Shown here: piece after piece, positions 1 through 11,796 of the stretch
How positions within the stretch are numbered: position 1 is the first letter of the stretch
How the letters are laid out: each line of letters begins with the position of its first letter
NCBI GenBank assembly: GCA_023935145.1
Contig: CM043698.1
Location: 74,757,001-74,821,000, forward strand
Direction: 5' to 3'
DNA length: 64,000 nt
From: Bretschneidera sinensis
Lineage: Eukaryota; Streptophyta; Magnoliopsida; Brassicales; Akaniaceae
The notes under the pieces: generated by a model
Told to the model about the DNA's origin: nothing
Database searches by the model: none
The model's input: the letters and a program-made list of their open reading frames with translations, nothing else
Made by a program: the position numbers and the translations under genes

Positions 1-28
1 GCCACCTAAAGTGGTAATACCTTAATAC

Positions 29-910
29 TATATTTGGTTCATGAGATTGCTGGATTGGGATTAAGTGGGATAAGAAGTCTAACTACCAAAATACCTTTAC
101 ACTATTTATCATCCTTAGCAATCTCTAATTTTTTCACAAACCCTAAAATTTCATTATTATAATTACTTTTATAATAATAATAAATTATTATTTTTATCAT
201 CATAATTATAATAAATATTATTATAATTTATAATTTATAATCATAATTATTATTATTAATATTATTAGTATTATAATTATTATTATCAATATAATTATAA
301 TTATAATTATTATTATTATTACTATTATCATTATCATTATAATATTATTATAATTAAAAAATAATATTATTGTCAGTATTATTATAATAATATTATAAAT
401 ACTATTATATTATTATAATTATCATAGTTACTATCATTATTATGATAATTATTATTATTGTTATCATCATTAAAAATTTATTAAATTTAGTATCATAATA
501 ATAATAATAATAATAATAATTTATTATTATAATTCCTATTATAAGAGTAATAAATAATAATTATTATTTTTATCATAATTATAATAATTATTATTCGAAT
601 TACCATAATAATATTTTTTATAATTATAATTATAATTTATTAAGAATAATAATTATCATAATAATAGATATTATTAACATAATAATAATTATTACTATCA
701 TACCAATCAAAAAAATATTATTACTATCATAATAATTATATTATTAATATAATAATTATTATTAATAGAAATATTATTATGGTTTAAGACTAATTTTATC
801 TCACCTTCATCACACGTGAATAGTAAATCCCTCCGACTAAATGAGAGATAACTATTCACGTGGATTAAAATAGTCCATTTCCACTTAATCCCACCAACCA
901 AACAGCTCCT
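29..910. mobile_element. AT-rich MITE-like element, copy 1
   Basis: Both edges carry related inverted ends: the left has GGATTGGGATTAAGTGGGA, and the right, read on the other strand, has TTTGGTTGGTGGGATTAAG. The core is about 650 bp of imperfect TAA/TTA repeats with no coding potential. The left 100 bp matches, on the opposite strand, the right end of a second element at 48121-48884, and the right ends also resemble each other. It lies in what would be intron 2 of the ALG11-like gene. The repeated ends around a low-complexity core suggest a non-autonomous DNA transposon. No target duplication was confirmed and the superfamily is not assigned. Confidence 0.5.
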
Positions 911-1407
911 TAGGGTATTAATGAGGGTTCAGGAACAACCAGATAAATCAATGAAGCCTAATTAGACCTTAAGGTTGCTCTAACACCAAACGACACAACT
1001 CATCTATCCTGATGAATGAGTAAGCGAGGGTGTCCTTTGAAGGGTGAAGGGGACAGAGCTTTCAGGAGCAACATTACTTTAGTTGGTACCACTGCCAAAT
1101 CTCCAATACGAACCCTTATTAATGAGGATGACTCAAATAAAGTTGAACCAATGCTGAATTGTTGATGGGGAAAAAATGTGTTCATACAAATCGACAGAAA
1201 ACTAAGAAATTGGGCGTAATGCAAGTCAGGGGAACAGGGTTCAAATGCTTCAATCATTTCCAATCCCCCATCCTAAGGTGGAAAGTGATGGACTAAACAT
1301 CTTAGATCATCAGAAAATCATCACTATTTTCACAATTTCAAACAATGCTACAAATCATGAATGCATGCTTTGAAAACAAAACATGATGTAATAAAGAGAA
1401 GTCAAAC
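911..1407. other. Putative intron sequence, no supported gene
   Basis: This stretch lies downstream of the second ALG11-like exon on the minus strand. An 87-codon open frame on the minus strand (1000-1263) does not resemble the ALG11 residues expected next and matches no family I recognise. It is best read as intron, or as DNA beyond a truncated gene. Confidence 0.4.
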
Positions 1408-3249
1408 CTCCGAGCAACTAAGGCATTATTATTATACATCGAGCTCCTTTCACGAACACGAGATATCATGTCTATATTGATTGTAGGGTAATGTGTATAG
1501 CACATAACTTTGCATCCAAATAATCGAGCAAGAGGATACGTAAAAGCATATCCACTGGTATCAAAATAATATAATGGAGTGAACTTGCATAAAGCTTCCC
1601 ATGAAAGATAGACTGAACCAAAACTTTGCCCAATCATAGTGAAGCACAGGTAAGCAGTTTCTTCGATCCATTTCCTTTTATACAGATGAACAACCTGTGC
1701 ATCAAACGAATGAAACCAAAATGAACAAACATTTAGAAAAAAAAGGAAAATAGCAACCCAATCAAATTTTGTGTCGACATATAAACAGAGTCACACGAAG
1801 AGAAAATCAAAAGTCCCAATCATGATAATAAAAATCCCAGTTAATTAAAGACAGCACATGCTCCACGTCAAAACTCCAATGTAAAGTGAAGATGTAAGTG
1901 CCAGTTCCCAATTAAACCTCATCTTACATCATAAGGTATGACTTAGAAGGATTTCTTGTGCCATAATTACTTAATCCTATATCCTGTGAACAATAAAGTC
2001 CTCATCCAGTGCTACCTCATTCAACCATAAAAAATTTCTAATTGCCACCATTCAGATTGCTAGAATACTATGTAAGTATGAACTTAGTTGATCTACAAAT
2101 TCCTTGTTTTGAAAAAATTATTCCTTAGGATGTGATCTTTGCACATTTTTGTTTTCCATAACCTGGAAGATTAAAAATTCTAAACCATTTGGAAAAAATC
2201 CTTCATGCTAATCCATATTTACTTAAAATGTCTTGACAGTTTCACGAATAGTCAAAACAAAATCCCTATATTTAAAACAATTCCCAAATATTTCCACCAG
2301 TCACAAATTATTATAAATTAGTACTTATAAAAATGATTATAAATTAGTACAGCATCACGGTGCTTGTATGACGTCTCAAACTGGAAATGTAAATTAATTC
2401 TAAACTAAACACTGAATGAAACATTCTCCTTTAGCTTTGACTTCTAAAATAACTAGTCTGGTTAACAATTGACGGATGGATTTTGAACAGCATTACCTAA
2501 CTTCACAGGTAGACTCGGAATATTCACCAAAAAAATTAAAATTAAGAATATAAAACCCAATTAGCCAAAAACACATCTCTAGCGTATAATACAAAACAGA
2601 GCTAGAACTGGATCAAAACCATAAAAAAGAAATGTCCCGTCAACGAAAAATAAATTAACAGTAACCAAATTCAAAAGCCTGAATTTGGTCCTTGTTAGTT
2701 GTTACCTTAAGACCTAAAAGAAATTTTATGGATATACAAGTCGAATAACAAAGCTTTTCATCACTAAAAAACCCAAACTAACGATAACCCAATTCATAAA
2801 CCTAAATTGGGTTAGCGTTACCTTAATCAAACCACATAAACATACACATAGGTATTCGTATATATATACATATACATATATATATATATACATATATACA
2901 TATACATATATATATATATATGAAGAGAGCGAACGAGAGAGAGAAGGCACCTTAGGAGGGAAAAGAAGCTTGACCCCAAAGCGATCGATGGCGCGACGAA
3001 TCAAGCTATCAGGGGAGGCATCGTGATCTCCAGTGAAGACAACGCAGTAGAGATCGGGGCTCTCTTCTTGGAGAGCTTTAACGGCGCACCAGAGCACCCT
3101 CTCTCCACCCCCACCGTCGATCGTGTACGGATGGAAGAACCCAACGGCTCTTTTCCTGTTTTTTCTGCATTGATTACACGCGAACAGAAGCTCAAGGCTA
3201 TGGCCGATAGAGATGCGAGTAGAATCCAAATTAGAAACCCAATTGCCAT
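1408..3249 (-). pseudogene. ALG11: ALG11/LEW3-like alpha-1,2-mannosyltransferase, 5' part (two exons), frame break in exon 1
   Basis: ALG11 adds the fourth and fifth mannoses to the dolichol-linked N-glycan precursor on the cytosolic face of the ER (family knowledge). Exon 1 (3249-2951) starts [19 protein letters not shown], a membrane anchor, followed by the Gly-rich donor-binding stretch [17 protein letters not shown] and the [11 protein letters not shown] block. It ends at AAG before a GT donor. Exon 2 (1694-1408) follows an AG acceptor in phase 0 and holds [16 protein letters not shown] and [12 protein letters not shown], ending at a GT donor. The anchor and the catalytic stretch are in different frames: a single base is missing near 3158-3169, beside a run of six A on the coding strand. 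Later exons are not visible and may lie beyond the left edge. It could be a pseudogene, or a working gene with a one-base sequence error. Confidence 0.75.
2856..2931. repeat. (TA)n/(CATA)n microsatellite in ALG11-like intron 1
   Basis: Runs of TA interrupted by CATATA units lie just inside the putative 5' splice site of intron 1 (donor at 2950-2949). It is a simple repeat with no other signal. Confidence 0.9.
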
Positions 3250-4821
3250 GAATGGATTTTTGAGTATGTTCCCTTTTATTTAGCAGATGAATGCGAGAGT
3301 AGGGACTTATGATGACTCGTGTGAGGGTGGTTCCTCTGTAGTCCTACTTCTCATCTAATCCAATTTACAGTTATTTTTTAAAGGGAAAATCTAATTTAAT
3401 TTAAACTAATGATATGACGAAAGATGTTGTAACAAAATCCAATCGCATGTAACCACGTAATTTTCGTTAGATTCATAGACAAATACAACGTACATAGAGT
3501 AAATTTTGTTTCACATTTCAATTTAAGTCCTCGAGAGTTTTTTAACACATCGTTGTGTTTAAAAATCTTAATTTTCAACTTATAGCATGTTTGAGCTTAT
3601 TTCCTAATCTTTTGTATTTTTCTTCTTGTCATTATCACATCATATATTTTTTTTAATAACATAAAACTTTAACTGATATTAAAACATTTCCTTGCATGGA
3701 CAAGTAATCAAAAAAATAATAAACTACAATTGAAAATTATTTCAATTTTAAAGACTAAACTTTTACATCACACTTTGAAAGTAATTGTTTTTTTGGAAAT
3801 GATGTTCAACAAAAAAAATTTAACAACAAACTAATAATTTATTAATCAAAGCATCAAACTAAATATTGAAAATACAAAGATATCACCGTCTCCTCCAACG
3901 CTAGCTTGCAAATCCAAACTATAACAAAAAAAACTCTTCAGAAACTGGAAAACGCCATGACCAAATCCGGAAATCAACCCGCACACGACAATTACAGTTG
4001 CTCACCAGTAGATTAAAATAAACTAAAGACGAATTAGTTCCATAACATAAAGCAAAATCAAGATAGCCTTGTAATATTTCTGAATACACTTTTTTTTTTT
4101 TTTTGACAATTGACACTAAGTGGGTCGACTTTGAAAAGTGAGAGAGATAAAAATAGACAAAAGGTGCCGTGAGCTTGTAAGTGACTGCGAGGCGAAGACG
4201 AGAGAACTGAAAAGAGAGGAGAGCAGGAGCCAAGAGGCATGGGCCATGGAGTATGGAAAGATCAGAGATGGAGAAAAAAGAGCCGAAAGAGAGACGTTGC
4301 GTACTAGTTTTAACTTTAGGGATTTTGATTTTTCGGTATTTACTTTTTAGGTAAATGATTTGGTTTTGGTAACAGAAAAGTGACTCCGTTGGGTGACAAA
4401 AAGTACTATCATATTAAAAATAAGTTTAAAAGTAACATGAATTGAAAAATCAGATTTTAAAACAAATATATGATCAAAAACTCCTCTTTCAGATGCATCA
4501 TCTTAACGTTTTAATTAAACCTCTTCATCCTAATTTCGATGACTGGACTAACGGAAAGTCCAACTAAATGCCGGGACACCACGTTGAATTAATAAAACTC
4601 GATGTAAAGGGAAAATAATAATAAAATATTGCATATGTTTATTAGGGATAGATGAGAAAAAATTCACTGCAAATGAGTAATGTGTCATCAATCTGGAGCT
4701 TGGCTATGAATTGTACAATAGATTTCACATTCCATTCTCATGGTGTGGGTTATCTATTCAATTCATATATCGATCATACTTTACGTGAATTGTAATAGTA
4801 TTGTGAGCTTATGTATGATGA
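3250..4821. other. Intergenic, nothing supported
   Basis: This is AT-rich DNA between the ALG11-like start and the first LTR of element A. It holds short T and A runs, including a T-run at 4090-4105. Open frames near 3919-4350 on both strands are short, overlap one another and resemble no family I know. The ALG11-like promoter and 5' UTR should lie in the first few hundred bases, but no element is convincing. Confidence 0.5.
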
Positions 4822-5284
4822 TGTGGGTAAAATATACCACCCAATCGGAAATTGACTCATGACCACCCACAAGGGTAATTAAGTCATTCATATCCTAGAA
4901 AAGATAATGCAACTGACCAAAGAAAGGGAATCTAGAAGCTCCTATTACTCGAGGACAAAAGAGTAATTTCATCTTGGAATGCCCACCATTTTTACCCATT
5001 AGAGTAAGATTCCTAACACTATATAAATGATACATTATTTCAGATGCACATTCATTACACTCTTTTCCAATTATTCTCCGCTCCTCTCTTCACATCTTCT
5101 CTTCATTACATCAATTCATCACTTAAGCATCAGAGGGCCTAATTGGAGCACAACACTCTAGGAAACATCCTTTTTTAGGTATATCAAACTCAAACGACCT
5201 AAGACTTGATCTTGACTGACTTGAATTGGACCTTGGAAGATAACTTGGACTGATCCAATTAGACTTGACCAATTTTTGGCATCA
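4822..5284 (+). repeat. Element A 5' LTR
   Basis: It begins TGTGGGTAAAATATACC and ends TTGGCATCA. It aligns along its length with 42556-43021, including the shared blocks ACAAGGGTAATTAA and GCACATTCATTACACTCTT. The block CTATATAAATGA at about 5020 is a likely TATA box, and a CT-rich leader follows. A sequence resembling the common gypsy primer site (TTGGCGTCTTCTGTGGG, about 5290-5306) follows at once. Confidence 0.8.
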
Positions 5285-5405
5285 ATAGATTGGCGTCTTC
5301 TGTGGGAAAAAGAAATCTTATATGAACAATGTCGCTTAGAAAGCCAACAGCTCATCTACTTAGAAGAATACCCATCTTCAGTAGACCTCTAGTGTTTTTA
5401 AACAA

Positions 5406-5894
5406 ATGAAATTGGTGGAATATCGCCTCAGTTTATTGGGAGAGCTTGTGTATCCCAAGGGCAACATCACTTTGTCAGTGATGGTCGGAACAACCCCCCG
5501 GCAGACCACCATAATGAGAACCTCCCTTATGATAAATCTTCCCTCAACCTATAACTCAATTCTCGTACAACCAGTCATGAACGACGTGAAAGTCGTGGTA
5601 TCAACCTATTACTTGAAAATGAAGTTTCCTACTGAGCAAAGCGTTGGTGAAGTCAGGGGCAACTAGGTGACTGCTTGAACATGTTACTTGGCCTCTATGA
5701 AAGGCAAAGATAAGCTTAAGGTCCTCCAAATCGAAGACTTGAAGGATGAAGTGAAGCATCTAAAAGGAAAAGCAATGGAAGAACTGATTGCCATACCCCT
5801 AACAGAATGGGATGACAGCAAGAGGATACAAATCGACTCAAGCCTAGAAGGTGAACCTTGGGCTCAACTGAAATCATTCCTCCCAGAGAATTAA
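5406..5894 (+). pseudogene. Element A protease C-terminal part and protease-RT linker
   Basis: Two open stretches (5406-5666 and 5688-5894) follow the leader. The first resembles the C-terminal half of Tat-type gypsy proteases: GTTPRQTTIMRTSLMINLPS, then a block ending TYYLKMKFPTEQSVGEVRG. The second, with DDSKRIQIDSSLEG, is the linker that precedes RT in this lineage. The catalytic Asp motif and the whole of Gag upstream are gone, so a deletion joined the leader to mid-protease. No product is expected. Confidence 0.7.
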
Positions 5895-8404
5895 TATGTG
5901 TTTGCATGGTCAGTCTCAGACATACCGGGAATCGACCCAAAGATTATTTTGCACTGACTAAATGTTGACCCTGACCATAAGCAAGTGACTGAAAAGAAGA
6001 GATCATTTAGCTATGAAAGGTAGCAAGCAATTGACGTTGAGGTAGATAAGCTCTTAAGGGTTGAGTTCATCAAGTAAATTGACTATCCCAAATGGGTAGT
6101 CAATGTGGTCTTGGTAAAGAAACCTGATGGAAAATGACACATTTATATCGACTTCACTAACCTGAATAAGGTCTGCCTAAAGGATAACTTCTCTTTATCG
6201 AGGATTGACCAGCTAGTTGATGCCACCTCTAGGTACAAAATGTTAAGCTTCATAGATGCCTACTCCTAATACAATCAGATTTGACTACATGGGCATAGTC
6301 AATAGAACATCGTCTTCATAACTGAGAAATACCTCTATTACTACAAGATCATGCCATTCAAAAAGAAGAATGTCAAAACAACCTACCAAGGACTTGTTAA
6401 CAAGCTCTTCAAAAACCAAATCGGACGGAACATGGAAGTATATGTCAATGACATGCTTGTGAAGAATGTTCAGGCTTCCAACCATATGTTCGACTTAGAA
6501 GAATGCTTCCAACTCCTCCAAGTGCGCCTTTGGCATCAACTTCGGTAAATTCCTTTGATTTATGGTAACTCAGAGAAGAATTGAGTCGAATCTAGAAAAA
6601 AAATCAAGGTTGTCTTAGACATGTAAGCCTCACGAAACATTAATGAAGTACAGAAACTTACTAGTCATATAACCATCCTAGGCTGCTTCATGTCTAAGTT
6701 TGTGGAGAAATGTCTACCTCTTCTCAAAGCCCTCAAGAAAATAAAGGACTTTGAATAGACAAAAGAACTCAAGCCTTCTTCAATAAGGTTAAAAGATATC
6801 TAAGTTCTCATCTCATCCTCACTAAAGCTAAAAGAAGAAAAGGAATTTTTTCTTTACCTGACCGTTAGTGAAGTCATTGTAGCATCCGTGCTTATAAGAG
6901 AAAAAATAAATATTCAAAATCTCATCTACTATGTTAGTGGAGTTTTCCAAGAGGTCGAGACTCGATACCAGCCAATCAAAAATTTGGCCTACACCATGGT
7001 CATACTGACATGAAAATTGCACCCATACTTCCAATCATATCCCATTTCAGTACTAACTGACTACCCTCTGAGGCAAGCTCTCCAGAAGCTTAACTTCTCC
7101 TAATAACTTATCCAGTGGTTCATTAAGTTGAGAGAATTCGAGATCTGATACAAGCCACGACCAGCCACCAAAAGGCAAACCCTAGTAGACTTTATTGCGA
7201 GTGCACCTTCTCGAAAAAAATCACTAGAGGGTAAGAGCCCGAACAAAAACCTAAGCTCAAAGCTTGGAAACCTTTCATCAATGGCTTATCCAATGCAAAT
7301 GGAAGTGGCGTCAAACTTCTCCTGATAAACCCAAAAAAATTTAACCAAAGAGAATGCCCTAAAGTTTGATTTCAAGGCTTTGAACAATGAGGCAGAGTAC
7401 AAAACTCTACTCGTCGGAATGAAGTTGGCTAAGTCTATCTTGGTTAAAGCCTTAGAAGTTTTTAGTGACTCTTAGTTGGTGGTCAGCTAGGGGAAAGAAG
7501 GCTACGAGGCCATAGGGAAACAAAGGATCAAGTACTTAGCCAAGGCAAAGTAAGCCACATATATTCTTAGGTCAGTGAAGGTCACACAAGTGCTAAAGTC
7601 CGAAAATGACAAAACAAATGCCCTAGCCTAACTAGCTTCCTTAAAGACCTCCGAACTCCCAAGAGAAGCATATGTGGAAATTTCATCTACCTCTAGCACA
7701 TGCGAACTAAGGTAATGGACATAGATGATGAACCATGTTGGATGGACCCCATAATTACGAATTTGGAAAGTATTAAGCTTTTCAAGTCGCGAATTAAGGC
7801 CAAAAACTTGATTTCCCGAGCAACCCGTTACTTTATGATCGACGGTCAATTATACTGAACGTTCCTAATGATTGTGTATCTGAAGTGCCTTAGACTGAGA
7901 GAAACTGACTATACCTTAAAATAGGTCGATTAAAGAATTTGCGAAAACCATCTCGAAGGTCGAGCCTTCACCCATACAATCCTAAAACAAGAGTACTACT
8001 GGCCAAGACTCCACCAAGAATCTCAAGAATTCGCCAAGAAATATGTCAAATGCTAATTTTTTGCCCCAATGACTCACTACCTAGCCAACCCGCTTACGAC
8101 CATCACTAGTCTTATATCATTCGCCATGTGGGAGATCGAAATAATCAGACCTTTTCCTAAGGAACTTGGTTAGCTCATGCATTTGATAATGAAAACGAAT
8201 TATTTCACTAAGTGAGCTGAGGCAAAGCCATTACCTTGGATCATGGATGAAAAGACCAGAAGCTTCGTGTGGAAATCTATCGTGTGTTGATACGTTATTC
8301 CCAGGGTCCTCATGAAAAACAATGATAAACAATTTGAAAGCTCTAGGTTTAAGAAAATTTATCAAGATTTCCAAATCAACCACTACTTCTCTCCTGTAGC
8401 CTAT
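5895..8404 (+). pseudogene. Element A RT, RNase H and first part of integrase (degenerate)
   Basis: The region reads, with many in-frame stops, as reverse transcriptase (FAWSVSDIPGIDPK; later YVNDMLVK at about 6440, where the family has YVDD), RNase H (about 6830-7640) and the integrase zinc region and core (AEAKPLPWIMDEKTRSFVWK at 8218-8277). The integrase is cut after 8404 by solo LTR B and resumes at 10143. The Asp-to-Asn change in the RT active site and at least a dozen stops make it non-functional. Order and motifs place it in Ty3/gypsy. Confidence 0.75.
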
Positions 8405-9143
8405 TGTTGGTCCAAAATATACTATGGCAATACCCAAGAAGTGGGATGAATTGAGTATTAAGAATTTTTAAATTATTTTTGCAATCTCAAATATCAAAAT
8501 ATATGTGGAATTAAATCAAATCAATCTTTCTAAATTATTAACACAATGATGAGAGAGTTTATTGTTTAAAATAGAAAATATAATTAAATTATAACATAAT
8601 TAAGAAATCAATCTCATTTACTTGAATAATAAATAATTCTAGGCAACTAATTGTGCAAATAATTAAGGAGACGGAGTTAGAGAGATGCAAACTCAATTTA
8701 TAGTGATTCGGCAATATCGAAATCCTTATGACCCTACGTCCCTTCTCTTCAAGGATCCTCCTTAAAGCTTTTCACTAAAATAAGCAACTTCCGGGTGTTA
8801 CTCAAATCGATTACAAGCAAGTAACTTCAAGGGTGTTGCTTTAACCTTTTTTTTACAAGATTCGTAAGTTTGCTACCTAAGTGTATACACCCAACACTCA
8901 CTAGCTCACTTACAAACTCTCACAAGAGTTACACCAACTCTTTTAACAAGATGATGAAAGGAAAGTTTGAAACAAACAAACAATAGAGAGATATTTCAAT
9001 GAAGATTACAACTCCTTATTTTCTCTTTCAAAAGCTTATAGCTTAACAATGGAGTTTTTGGCTCAAGAAGAAGAGAATGAAGATTTTGCTTTAATCCTTT
9101 GTTGTAGAATGTTTCTCTTGCTTCTAAATGACCCTTAAGGCTA

Positions 9144-9151
9144 TATTTATA
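9144..9151 (-). promoter_or_regulatory. TATA box of solo LTR B
   Basis: TATAAATA on the minus strand, 98 bp beyond the last palindrome of the array (9249). The same distance is 97 bp in H and 98 bp in E, which supports this as the LTR promoter. Confidence 0.6.
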
Positions 9152-9247
9152 GTGTCTTGAAGTATTCTAGCCATTGAAGACAAAATAGAGCCGCTAGAGA
9201 TAAGTTTATAGCCTTTTAAATTCAAAAATATACCTGTTGTAACTTGT

Positions 9248-9414
9248 TCAGTCGACTAGGTTCACGATCCAATCGACTGGAATTAAAAAATATAGCCGTT
9301 ACAATTTGTCCAGTCGACTGGATTTATGATCCAGTCGACTGAACGTCAGAACAAATTATAGAAAACTGATTTTTCGGACATCTAATCGACTGTAATTTTC
9401 ATTCAGTCGACTGA
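9248..9414. repeat. Palindrome array (CAGTCGACTG) in solo LTR B
   Basis: Six copies of CAGTCGACTG, or versions with one or two changes, start at 9249, 9270, 9311, 9332, 9383 and 9404. Intervals are 21, 41, 21, 51 and 21 bp: three pairs, each 21 bp apart. It is the same grammar as the arrays in E and H. Confidence 0.85.
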
Positions 9415-10142
9415 GTAGTGTTTTGGGTACTGTTACAGTGTTTTCAGGATGAACAATGTTTTCAACATCAATTTTCTTCATATTTCTTCTTTTTTTTGGA
9501 CTTTTGAATTCCGAAAAATATCCCAATTGAATCAAACTTTCTTGCACATTCAACACACAAGTTAAACATTTCAAGAGTGTTTTGTTATCATAAAAATTAA
9601 TCTAATCAATTTCTTGACTGAAGCATTTTTTATGATGACAAAACATATTACAAATTTAAGCATAATTTCTGTGCAAGATATATGAAAAATCACAAATGCT
9701 CAAATGCTCAAATAATTTTATATGTCAATATAAATTATTCTTAAGTTTAATTGAAGCATGTTAAGCATTAAACCCTAAGAATTGAATATTTACATTTAAT
9801 AAGTTTGCCTATAGATTTATATCTTCAATTAATTAAGGCCATGTAATAAAATGCAATGCAAATTTAATTCGGCTTTTAAAAATCGAAATGCTTACAAAGT
9901 ATATCTTAGGATTTAAACCTATGATCATTTCAATTGTTCTCCTTGAATTTGATCTTTTGGAGAGCTTCTTGACTTTTGAGATCATCAACTTTGATTCACC
10001 AATTTCTACAATCTTGATCTCATTTGAGGTATAAGTACTATTAACAATCTGTATCACCTAAGTAATATTCATTAGTGCTTAATCAACATTTTTGTTACTA
10101 TCAAAATTATTCAGGGTCAACAGACACTTGGTCAACACCTAT

Positions 10143-10740
10143 CTTCAAGCTAATGGTGAAGCCGAAGTAACTAATTGAACCATACTCTATACCTTGAAGA
10201 AAAGACTCAAGGATGGTGAAAGGCCATGGGTCAAAGAGTTGCCACTCGCACTATGGGCATACAGAACTACACCTCGATCCCTTACTGGCGAGACCCATTT
10301 TCTTCTTGGTCTTTGGTCTGTGGTTGTAATCCCTGTTGAGGTGGGAAAACCTTCATTCTGAGTATAACTCTTTGACCCTGATAATAAAGCTAAAGGATTG
10401 AGAATGAACCTCGATCTCATAAAAGGGGTCAGAGATGAAACATTGTGAGAGTTGCATCTTATCAACAAAGGAAAACCAAGCATTATAACTTCTGAGTCAA
10501 TCAAAGAACATTCTGACTTGGAGACTTGGTTTTTAAGAAAAAATTCGACTTTTGACCCTCGAGACGCTAGAAAGCTCTAGCCAAATTGGAAAAGTCCAAG
10601 CGTGTCAAAAAAGTTATCAAAATAAAAACCTTTGAAGTGGAAAAGATGGACAATATTCAAGTGCCACGAAGGTGGAAATCCAATCATTTAAAGCAGTTTT
10701 ACTAGTGAAAGCCTAACTATGAAGACCCTTACTTTGACTC
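10143..10740 (+). pseudogene. Element A integrase, C-terminal part
   Basis: Reading resumes exactly after the second CCTAT with LQANGEAEVTN, the conserved integrase stretch following the core, then WVKELPLALWAYRTTPRSLT and a C-terminal stretch. Stops are frequent. Together with 5895-8404 it completes a gypsy pol order. A separate start is not expected. Confidence 0.7.
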
Positions 10741-10934
10741 CTACTTTAATTTCTCATTCGCTTAGATCTGGCTAAGTGTCGAGTTATCCTTTGTACATAC
10801 CAACCATTATAAATGAAAAATAGTTTCAATATATTATTTTCAAGAATTTTCTTTTTACTAAAGTAGGGCTCCAAAATGGTTATGTCCGAAAGCCTAAGAG
10901 AATGCCCTAAAATGGCCTTTCACTTCGTACAAGT

Positions 10935-11225
10935 CCTTCATCTCCGTGGATCAAAGTGAAAGCCCAAAATTGCCCTTCACTTTGTATAAGTTCTCTATCT
11001 CTGATGATCGAAATGAAGGCCCAAAATTTCTCTTTATGTCGTCCAAGTCCTCTATCTCTGAGGACAGAAATGAAGGCCCAAAGTAGCCTTTCACTCCATA
11101 CAAGTCCTCTATCTCTGAGGACTAGAATGAAGGCCCAAAATGGCCTTTCACTTCATATATGTTCTCCATCTTTGAGAACATAAGTGAAGGCCTAAGCTGG
11201 CACTCCACTTCGTGCAAGTCCTCTG
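10935..11225 (+). repeat. 57-60 bp tandem repeat in the 3' part of element A
   Basis: About five units contain GATGAAGGCCCAAAAT-like, CTTTCACTTC and AAGTCCTCTATCTCTGAGGA blocks. Because a unit is about 57 bp it gives a repeating 19-residue frame (MKAQN...SLSLRT), which is an artefact of the repeat and not a gene. Related units occur at 42150-42480 on the other side of the nest, so both belong to element A. Confidence 0.8.
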
Positions 11226-11439
11226 ACCCTAGGGGTTGATGCAAAGCCTAAATGCTTGGAAAACTATAAGTGTTTCTCAACCCCTGACTAGTCTGGGATG
11301 ACCACAATGTTTGAAGACAAGAAAGAACAAAAGAAAAATAAAACTTAGAAGAATTCCGAAAAAAAAGTTCAATACATTAATAAAGTCATCAGTACAAAAT
11401 GTGGGATTCTTAGGTCTATAAAACAAAAGAAAACAAACT
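11226..11439. other. Element A non-coding spacer
   Basis: Short AT-rich stretch between the tandem repeats and the tail of the antisense ORF. I see no gene or site in it. Confidence 0.5.
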
Positions 11440-11796
11440 AGCTGTGAGCTTATACGCTGCAGTCTTTTGTCACCAAGGTTTTGGATGTCTAAGTCTCTAT
11501 GGTTCGACTTTCCTAGTTGACCACTATAATGACTTGGTCTTTAACTCTATCCATCTCCAAGACTTCTGTTATGGGGGCCATCTCCTCTACGAAAGACTGG
11601 ATAAGGTCCGAGTAAGGGTCTTTATCCATAAAGACATGACTGATCTGATCCTTGGCCTCGTTATAGTCATTCAGCCGCTCATTAGAGGCCTTGTCATAGA
11701 TGGCATCTTTTTAGGCTTTAGAATTTAGGTAGTCTTTGATAGCTTTCTCCTTAGCAGTGGCCAACTCAGCCATAAGATGCTCAACCTCTTGCTCTG
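11440..11796 (-). pseudogene. Element A antisense ORF, C-terminal part
   Basis: Read on the minus strand from 11796, this gives a charged, heptad-like stretch (EQEVEHLMAELATAKEKAIK) typical of the coiled-coil tail of the antisense extra ORFs of Tat-type gypsy elements. It is the continuation of 40095-41785 across the element C insertion. A stop interrupts it near 11720. Exact end uncertain. Confidence 0.5.

Larger units (their letters stand above)
8405..10137 (-). mobile_element. Solo LTR B, SIRE-like copia family, reversed
   Basis: The element starts TGTTGGTCC and ends GGTCAACA, flanked by the 5-bp duplication CCTAT (8400-8404 and 10138-10142). Removing it and one CCTAT rejoins the integrase reading of element A. 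Read on the minus strand it shares the block around TGACCCTACGTCC / CGAATC...CGATATTG with the LTRs of E and H, plus the same palindrome pairs and a TATA box. No internal domain is present, so it is a solo LTR left by LTR-LTR recombination. At 1733 bp it is longer than the E and H LTRs and is a separate subfamily. Confidence 0.85.

Noticed and set aside
1000..1263. Minus-strand 87-codon ORF as an ALG11 exon
   Set aside because: It does not resemble the conserved residues expected after exon 2 and lacks matching splice sites.
3919..4350. Overlapping ORFs on both strands upstream of element A
   Set aside because: Short, mutually overlapping and without recognised domains; a T-run and purine-rich sequence explain the openness.
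10956..11183. 75-codon ORF with 19-residue repeats (MKAQN...)
   Set aside because: Translation of the 57-60 bp tandem repeat in a retrotransposon non-coding region.
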